Part shown: piece by piece, positions 5,443 to 9,843 of the stretch
How the letters are laid out: each line of letters starts with the position of its first letter
Numbering within the stretch: position 1 is the first letter of the stretch
DNA from: DATMBL01 sp050735975
GTDB lineage: Bacteria > Desulfobacterota > Binatia > UBA9968
Direction of reading: 5' to 3'
DNA length: 9,843 bases
Assembly (NCBI GenBank): GCA_050735975.1
Contig: JBOHVS010000128.1
Span: 1-9,843, forward strand
Notes under the pieces: model-generated
Told to the model about the DNA's origin: nothing
Seen by the model: the letters and a program-made list of their open reading frames with translations, nothing else
Database searches by the model: none
Position numbers and translations under genes: made by a program

Positions 5443-7032
5443 ATGGAAGCCACACCCACCATTGCATGCATTGGCGCCGGATATTGGGGCAAGAATCTCG
5501 TCCGCAATTTTAATGACCTTGGAACGCTGGCATGGGTTTGTGAGCCGGATCTTAACATTCGAAGCAAATTGGCCGTTTCGTATCCTTCCGCCCGCTTCTC
5601 GGACCGGCTGGAGCCGGTACTTTCCGATCCGCAGGTCGCCGGGGTCGCCATTGCGACGCCGGCTGAAACGCACGGCGAGCTCGTAAACCAGGCCCTCCTG
5701 GCCGGCAAGGATGTTTTTGTCGAAAAACCTTTGAGTCTCTCCATCGAAGATGGAAAAAGACTGGTTGCGCTGGCCGCCGAGAAGCAGCGAATCCTCATGG
5801 TGGGGCATCTTCTCTGGTATCACCCGGCCGTCTTGAAACTTAAACAGCTCGTGGACGACGGTGAGCTTGGCCGCATCCGGTATATTTATTCCAACCGTCT
5901 CAACCTGGGTAAAATCCGGCGCGAAGAGAACATCCTTTGGTCGTTTGCGCCGCACGACGTATCGGTGATTCTGGGCCTCCTGGGGGAAATGCCCGACAAC
6001 GTCGAGGCGCAAGGCGGCAACTACCTTCACGACCTCATCGCCGATGTCACCGTGAGTTTGTTGTCGTTCTCCAGCGGCGTCAAAGCCCACATTTTCGTCT
6101 CCTGGCTGCATCCTTTCAAGGAGCAAAAGCTGATCGTCGTCGGCGATCGTAAAATGGCCGTTTTCGATGATCTCGAGAAAACAAACAAACTTGTGCTTTA
6201 TCCTCACACGATCAATTGGAAAAATCAGTTGCCGGTGGCGAGCAAGGCCGAAGGCCAACCGATTGCGGTTGAAGCCGGCGAGCCGTTGAGGACCGAATGC
6301 ATGGCGTTTTTGGACTCTATGCGGACCCGGCGGACGCCCCGCACCGACGGTGACGAAGGGCTGCGCGTTCTGTCCGTTCTTCATCAATGCCAGGAAGCCC
6401 TCAAGCATAAAGGTCCGCCGGTAAAACCTGTACTGTCCGTCCCGCGGCAGAATTACAAAGTCCATGAATCGGCCGTTATCGACGACAAGGTGGAGATAGG
6501 AGCCGGAACAAATATCTGGCACTTTTCTCACGTGTTGAGAAACTGCCGGATCGGCAAAGATTGCCGGATCGGCCAGAACGTCGTCATAGGTCCCAACGTG
6601 GAAATCGGCAACGGGGTCAAGATTCAAAATAACGTCTCTGTCTATGAAGGAGTAACCCTCGAAGATTATGTGTTTTGCGGGCCGTCGATGGTGTTTACGA
6701 ACGTGTTCAATCCCCGCAGCGAGATCCGCCGCATGGACGAGCTAAGACCCACTCTTGTCCGGCGCGGCGCGACGCTTGGCGCCAATTCAACTATTGTTTG
6801 CGGCGTGACCATCGGCGAATACGCCTTTGTCGGCGCAGGCGCGGTGATCGTGAAAGACGTGCCCGACCTTGCGCTGGTTGCCGGCAATCCCGGCAGAATT
6901 ATCGGATGGATGTGCACATGCGGCAACCGAATCGATTTCGACGGGTCCGAAGGCTTTGGAACGTGCCGATCGTGCCAATCCCGATATACTAAAGTGGGCC
7001 AAGAGGTCCGGCCAGCGACAAACTTACGCTAG
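5443..7032 (+). CDS. Fused UDP-GlcNAcA 3-dehydrogenase / N-acetyltransferase (WbpB-WbpD type)
   Basis: The protein has 529 residues and two enzymes. Residues 1-~330 are a Gfo/Idh/MocA oxidoreductase: a Rossmann start TIACIGAGYWGKNL (GxGxxG at 11-16), the EKP motif at 94-96 whose Lys95 is the expected catalytic lysine, and SFAPHD with His171. Residues ~338-490 are a left-handed beta-helix acyltransferase, with hexapeptide repeats (IGKDCRIGQNVVIG, VEIGNGVKI) and the CGPSMVFTNVFNPRS loop (412-426) found in WbpD/WlbB N-acetyltransferases. The tail has a zinc-ribbon pattern, C491-x-C493 and C508-x2-C511. By family, half one oxidises C3 of UDP-GlcNAc-uronate with NAD and half two acetylates the 3-amino group with acetyl-CoA. 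The aminotransferase step between them is encoded by the gene at 7329. Fusion would place the steps either side of transamination on one cytoplasmic chain. Close relatives acting on another UDP-amino-uronate are possible. Confidence 0.88.
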   Translation: MEATPTIACIGAGYWGKNLVRNFNDLGTLAWVCEPDLNIRSKLAVSYPSARFSDRLEPVLSDPQVAGVAIATPAETHGELVNQALLAGKDVFVEKPLSLSIEDGKRLVALAAEKQRILMVGHLLWYHPAVLKLKQLVDDGELGRIRYIYSNRLNLGKIRREENILWSFAPHDVSVILGLLGEMPDNVEAQGGNYLHDLIADVTVSLLSFSSGVKAHIFVSWLHPFKEQKLIVVGDRKMAVFDDLEKTNKLVLYPHTINWKNQLPVASKAEGQPIAVEAGEPLRTECMAFLDSMRTRRTPRTDGDEGLRVLSVLHQCQEALKHKGPPVKPVLSVPRQNYKVHESAVIDDKVEIGAGTNIWHFSHVLRNCRIGKDCRIGQNVVIGPNVEIGNGVKIQNNVSVYEGVTLEDYVFCGPSMVFTNVFNPRSEIRRMDELRPTLVRRGATLGANSTIVCGVTIGEYAFVGAGAVIVKDVPDLALVAGNPGRIIGWMCTCGNRIDFDGSEGFGTCRSCQSRYTKVGQEVRPATNLR

Positions 7033-7077
7033 GATATCTCACCCGGAGGCGCCGAGGATGCAGAGGGAAAAAGATTT

Positions 7078-7167
7078 CACCACAGAGGACACGAAGTGCA
7101 CGAAGTTCAGAGTTTTTTTAAAAACATCATTTCCGAAGCCTTCGTGTCCTTCGTGTGCTTCGTGGTG
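7078..7167. repeat. Repeat module A hairpin, copy 2
   Basis: The left arm CACCACAGAGGACACGAAG pairs with the right arm CTTCGTGTCCTTCGTGTGCT followed by TCGTGGTG; the ends CACCAC and GTGGTG are exact complements. It is flanked on both sides by a perfect 7-bp direct repeat, AAGATTT (7071-7077 and 7168-7174), which could be a target-site duplication. Confidence 0.8.
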
Positions 7168-7214
7168 AAGATTTCTGTGAACTCTGCTGAGGGCGCAGAT
7201 AGGAAAAAGATTTC

Positions 7215-7304
7215 CACCACGAAGGTCACGAAGAGCACGAAGTTCAGAGTTTTTTCAACAATATCATTTTCGAACCCTTCGTGGCCTTCGTGACCTTCGT
7301 GGTG
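7215..7304. repeat. Repeat module A hairpin, copy 3
   Basis: The first 19 bases of the left arm, CACCACGAAGGTCACGAAG, are perfectly complementary to the end of the right arm, and 26 of the first 28 bases pair. Its left arm matches the copy at 9580 for 30 bases. Flanks are AAGATTT (7207-7213) and AGGATTT (7305-7311), one mismatch. Confidence 0.8.
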
Positions 7305-7328
7305 AGGATTTCTCCAAGATCTCACGAC

Positions 7329-8441
7329 ATGAAAATTCCCCTGCTTGATTTACAGGCACAGTACGCGTCGATTCGCTCGGAGATTCGCGAAGCGATCGAT
7401 CGGGTTTGCGAATCCCAGCGCTTCATCTTGGGCCCCGAAGTTGCGGCGCTTGAAGAGGAGATCGCAAACTTTTGCGGCGCCCGCTTCGCGGTCGGAATGT
7501 CGTCCGGCACGGACGCGCTGTTGGCGTCGCTTATGGCCGCTGGAGTGGGCCCGGGAGACGAGGTCATCACCACCACTTACTCCTTCTTCGCCACGGCCGG
7601 CTCGATCGTACGGGTCGGAGCCACTCCCGTCTTCGTCGATATCGATCCGCAAACCTTCAACCTCGATTCGGCCTTGGTCGAAGCTCAGGTAACCTCTCGC
7701 ACGAAGGCGATCATGCCGGTTCACTTGTTTGGCCGATGCGCCGAGATGGAGCCGATCCTCCAAGTAGCCGATAAATACAACCTGTGCGTCATCGAAGACG
7801 CAGCTCAGGCCATCGGCGCGCGCGATAGCGCCGGGAGACAGGCCGGGACCATCGGCCGGATGGGCTGCTTTTCATTCTTTCCGAGTAAAAACCTCGGCGC
7901 GTTCGGGGACGGCGGGATGGCGGTAACGAATGATAAGGATCTTGCCGAGAGCTTGAGGACTCTTCGGATTCACGGCGGCAAGCCCAAATATTATCACCGC
8001 GTTGTCGGCGGCAATTTTCGTCTCGACGCCATTCAGGCGGCGATCTTGAGGGTAAAGCTCAAGTATCTGGCGCTCTGGAGCGAAAAGCGTCGAAACAACG
8101 CCGGGCGCTACCGGAGGTTGTTCGCCGAGCTTGGGTTGGCCGAAGGCGTTTCCCTGCCGAGCGACGCGCCGGGTCATATCTACAATCAGTTCGTCGGCCG
8201 CTTCCCGGATCGCGACGATCTCCAGACGTTTCTGCGCGAGAGGGGGATCGAAACCGAGGTCTATTATCCCGTTCCTCTCCATGTCCAGGAATGCTTTCAA
8301 AACCTCGGCAAACGCGCCGGAGATTTTCCCCGCGCGGAGGATGCGTCTCGAGAATCGTTGGCGTTGCCCGTATATCCGGAGCTCACACCGGAGCAGCTCG
8401 CTTACGTCGCCCGGCAGATCTCACAGTTTTACGATCGATGA
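7329..8441 (+). CDS. PLP-dependent DegT/DnrJ/EryC1 aminotransferase (WbpE-like)
   Basis: The protein has 370 residues, the usual length. It starts MKIPLLDLQAQYASI, the standard N-terminus of sugar aminotransferases. A longer in-frame start at 7281 lies inside a repeat and adds only repeat-encoded residues. Key sites are SSGTDAL near residue 60 (phosphate-binding turn), VIEDAAQAIGA with Asp157 and Gln160 (cofactor ring contacts), and FFPSKNLGAFGDGG with Lys187 as the Schiff-base lysine. In the WbpE family this enzyme moves an amino group from glutamate to the 3-keto sugar made by the WbpB-type dehydrogenase, giving the UDP-2-acetamido-3-amino uronate that the WbpD-type half acetylates. The upstream gene carries both partner activities, which supports this over other sugar aminotransferases. 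No clear Shine-Dalgarno is seen before 7329. The stop overlaps the next start as ATGA. Confidence 0.9.
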   Translation: MKIPLLDLQAQYASIRSEIREAIDRVCESQRFILGPEVAALEEEIANFCGARFAVGMSSGTDALLASLMAAGVGPGDEVITTTYSFFATAGSIVRVGATPVFVDIDPQTFNLDSALVEAQVTSRTKAIMPVHLFGRCAEMEPILQVADKYNLCVIEDAAQAIGARDSAGRQAGTIGRMGCFSFFPSKNLGAFGDGGMAVTNDKDLAESLRTLRIHGGKPKYYHRVVGGNFRLDAIQAAILRVKLKYLALWSEKRRNNAGRYRRLFAELGLAEGVSLPSDAPGHIYNQFVGRFPDRDDLQTFLRERGIETEVYYPVPLHVQECFQNLGKRAGDFPRAEDASRESLALPVYPELTPEQLAYVARQISQFYDR

Positions 8442-9544
8442 AACCCAAAACAATCATCGTTGTCGCGGGGGCGAGGCCCAATTTCATGAAGGTCGGACCC
8501 GTTCTGCAACAACTTTCCAAATACCCAAACTTATTCGCCCCCAAGCTCGTCCACACCGGCCAGCACTACGATGCCGATATGTCGGATGTTTTCTTTGCCG
8601 ACCTTGATTTGCCCCAGCCGGATTGCTTTCTCGGCATCGGCTCGGGCAGCCACGCCGAGCAAACCGGCACGGTTATGATCGCGTTCGAGAAGGTCTGCCT
8701 GGAGGAACGGCCGGACCTCGTCGTCGTGGTGGGCGATGTCAACTCGACCCTTGCGTGCGCTCTTACGGCAAAGAAACTCTACATCGCCGTAGCGCACGTG
8801 GAGGCCGGGCTGCGCAGCCGCGACTGGACGATGCCCGAGGAGGTCAACCGGGTCGTGACCGATGCTATCTCGGACCTCCTCTATACTCCGTCCCGCGATG
8901 CGGACCGAAATCTGCTGCATGAAGGGATTCCTCCGGAAAAGATTCATTTTGTCGGCAACGTGATGATTGATTCGTTACTGGCGCATCTTGCCAAAGCCGA
9001 TAACCGCGATACCCTGGCGCGCCTCGGAGTGGAAAGCGGGCGCTACGCGACGCTCACCTTACACCGCCCGAGCAATGTCGATGCAGCGGACGTGCTGGCG
9101 GGCATCATCGACGTGCTGGTCGATCTTTCGCGCGAGCTGCCGATCATCTGGCCATTGCATCCGCGCGCCAAAAAGAACCTTGAAGCAATGGGGCTGCTGA
9201 AAAGACTCGAAGCGGCTCCAGGAATGAAATTAACCGACCCGCTCGGTTATCTGGACATGCTCGCTCTCAACCGGCGCGCGCGCATGATCATCACCGACTC
9301 CGGGGGGCTGCAGGAGGAGGCAACCGCCTTGGCGGTGCCGTGCATCACGCTGCGCGAAAACACCGAACGTCCCGTCACGGTCGAGTGCGGCTGCAACGAA
9401 GTCGTCGGCAACCGCCCCGATGCGATTCGGGGGGCAGTATTCTCCGCCCTGACCAGAAATGGACAAACGATTCGCGCGCCCGAATTCTGGGACGGCAAAG
9501 CCGCCGAGCGGATCGTCGAGACCCTCATCCGCCTCTATTCTTAA
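8438..9544 (+). CDS. Non-hydrolysing UDP-sugar 2-epimerase (WbpI-like)
   Basis: The protein has 368 residues, normal for the WecB/WbpI family. It begins IIVVAGARPNFMKVGPVL, the hallmark N-terminus. Other family sites are HTGQHYD, VVVGDVNSTLA with Asp100, HVEAGLRS with Glu122, TLHRPSNVD with His209 and DSGGLQEEA with Asp287. The VNST word in place of the DTTT-like word of WecB is, from memory, usual in WbpI relatives. With its neighbours the likely reaction is UDP-2,3-diacetamido-2,3-dideoxy-glucuronate to the manno epimer, the last step to UDP-ManNAc(3NAc)A, in the cytoplasm. A plain UDP-GlcNAc 2-epimerase is the alternative. The start at 8438 overlaps the aminotransferase stop (ATGA), so translation is probably coupled. 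A longer in-frame start at 8291 would lie inside the aminotransferase gene and precede the family start by 49 residues, so it is not used. Confidence 0.9.
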   Translation: MKPKTIIVVAGARPNFMKVGPVLQQLSKYPNLFAPKLVHTGQHYDADMSDVFFADLDLPQPDCFLGIGSGSHAEQTGTVMIAFEKVCLEERPDLVVVVGDVNSTLACALTAKKLYIAVAHVEAGLRSRDWTMPEEVNRVVTDAISDLLYTPSRDADRNLLHEGIPPEKIHFVGNVMIDSLLAHLAKADNRDTLARLGVESGRYATLTLHRPSNVDAADVLAGIIDVLVDLSRELPIIWPLHPRAKKNLEAMGLLKRLEAAPGMKLTDPLGYLDMLALNRRARMIITDSGGLQEEATALAVPCITLRENTERPVTVECGCNEVVGNRPDAIRGAVFSALTRNGQTIRAPEFWDGKAAERIVETLIRLYS

Positions 9545-9579
9545 GGCGCACAATTCGCAGCCAAAAAATAAAACACTTT

Positions 9580-9660
9580 CACCACGAAGGTCACGAAGAG
9601 CACGAAGTTGAAAGAGTATAAACTGCCGAACCCTTCGTGTCCTTAGTGTGCTTCGTGGTG
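9580..9660. repeat. Repeat module A hairpin, copy 4
   Basis: The left arm is CACCACGAAGGTCACGAAG then AGCACGAAG; the right arm is CCCTTCGTGTCCTTAGTGTG then CTTCGTGGTG. Arms are ~28 nt around a short AT-rich loop. It sits in the 176-bp gap between the epimerase and the next gene, which otherwise shows nothing but a possible ribosome-binding site at 9704-9708. Confidence 0.8.
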
Positions 9661-9703
9661 ATAATCGATAGCCTGAAAAATTTGCGCAAGCTGCGAGAAC
9701 TTC

Positions 9704-9708
9704 GAGGA
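9704..9708 (+). promoter_or_regulatory. Possible ribosome-binding site for the 9721 gene
   Basis: GAGGA lies 12 bp before ATG 9721 and 18 bp before the in-frame ATG at 9727, so it favours the first start. Spacing is slightly long. Confidence 0.4.
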
Positions 9709-9720
9709 TAGTAATCCAAA

Positions 9721-9843
9721 ATGGTAATGTCCTCCTTTAAAACCCTCGCTTCCGGAGTCCTGAGCAGAGCTGGCGTGCCTCGGCTAGTGCACAGGGTTTT
9801 GTTTTCAGACAAACTCACCATCGTTACTTACCATGGAATTGTC
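9721..9843 (+). CDS. Probable polysaccharide deacetylase, N-terminal start (partial)
   Basis: An open frame of 41 codons runs off the window edge. It reads MVMSSFKTLASGVLSRAGVPRLVHRVL and then SDKLTIVTYHGIV. The closing LTIVTYHGIV is the typical first strand of NodB-homology (carbohydrate esterase 4) polysaccharide deacetylases, often written as (I/L)LxYHxV. The ~28 residues before it form a helix-rich lead commonly seen ahead of that strand, with no clear signal peptide. Family members remove N- or O-acetyl groups from glycans or their precursors, using a metal held by Asp and two His further along, which lie outside the window. Placement next to an acetamido-sugar pathway fits. The frame is independent of the repeats. 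The call rests on ten residues and is therefore moderate. Confidence 0.6.
   Translation, partial: MVMSSFKTLASGVLSRAGVPRLVHRVLFSDKLTIVTYHGIV

Larger units (their letters stand above)
7033..7328. other. Gap filled by two tandem module A hairpins
   Basis: The gap holds a ~45-bp spacer with GGAGGCGCCGAGG words, hairpin copy 2 (7078-7167), a short GCTGAGGGCGCAG spacer, hairpin copy 3 (7215-7304) and 24 bp up to the next ATG. The two hairpins start 137 bp apart, and both are preceded by GGGAAAAAGATTT or GGAAAAAGATTT, so the pair probably arose by tandem duplication. No independent promoter is visible, and the gene downstream belongs to the same pathway, so read-through is likely. Confidence 0.6.

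Noticed and set aside
5413..6627. 404-aa open frame on the minus strand opposite the fusion gene
   Set aside because: It is antisense to a gene with clear catalytic motifs and has the Arg/Gln/His-rich look of a shadow frame, with no family resemblance.
7078..7304. Regularly spaced repeats that might be a CRISPR array
   Set aside because: The units are ~90-bp palindromic hairpins with imperfect arms and similar sequence between them. There are no short identical repeats separated by unique ~30-40 bp spacers, and no cas genes.
7281..7328. N-terminal extension of the aminotransferase from ATG 7281
   Set aside because: The extension is encoded by the right arm of a module A hairpin. The family start MKIPLLDL is at 7329.
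8291..8437. N-terminal extension of the epimerase from ATG 8291
   Set aside because: It would be a 49-residue out-of-frame translation of the end of the aminotransferase gene. The family start with GARPNFMKVG follows ATG 8438, which overlaps the stop.

Overview
The window reads as bacterial chromosome from a surface-polysaccharide (O-antigen, capsule or exopolysaccharide) locus. All convincing genes lie on the + strand. A UDP-diacetamido-mannuronate pathway together with a GT-C type membrane protein suggests a Gram-negative-type cell envelope. The gaps are packed with hairpin-forming repeat modules of a kind I associate with environmental genomes (deltaproteobacterial, acidobacterial or candidate-phylum). 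The sequence alone does not fix the phylum.

Layout: (1) 1-425, the C-terminal end of a glycosyltransferase whose last ~40 codons are repeat DNA. (2) 426-1253, a repeat mosaic around a ~260 bp unique island that may hold a small membrane protein. (3) 1254-3185, a polytopic GT39/GT-C-like membrane protein. (4) 3186-3489, repeats. (5) 3490-4725, a GT4-like glycosyltransferase. (6) 4726-5442, repeats including a 193-bp tandem duplication; an orphan Shine-Dalgarno plus ATG at its left edge looks like the stump of a lost gene. (7) 5443-7032, a Gfo/Idh/MocA dehydrogenase fused to a left-handed beta-helix N-acetyltransferase with a C-terminal zinc ribbon. (8) 7033-7328, two hairpin repeats. (9) 7329-8441, a DegT/WbpE-type aminotransferase, overlapping by 4 bp (10) 8438-9544, a WbpI-type UDP-sugar 2-epimerase. 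(11) 9545-9720, one more hairpin repeat. (12) 9721 to the edge, the first 41 codons of a probable polysaccharide deacetylase.

How the genes fit: the fusion (WbpB+WbpD activities), the aminotransferase (WbpE) and the epimerase (WbpI) are four of the five steps from UDP-GlcNAc to UDP-2,3-diacetamido-2,3-dideoxy-D-mannuronic acid. Only the UDP-GlcNAc 6-dehydrogenase (WbpA) is not in view. The glycosyltransferases and the membrane protein would use such sugars to build a glycan, and the deacetylase may modify it.

The least ordinary part is the intergenic DNA. Except at the 4-bp overlap, every gap holds mosaic inverted-repeat modules (named A, B, C and D below) that recur in a partly conserved order, are tandemly duplicated, and appear to have altered the end of one gene and cut off another. 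I found no defence system, CRISPR array, transposase, rRNA or tRNA.
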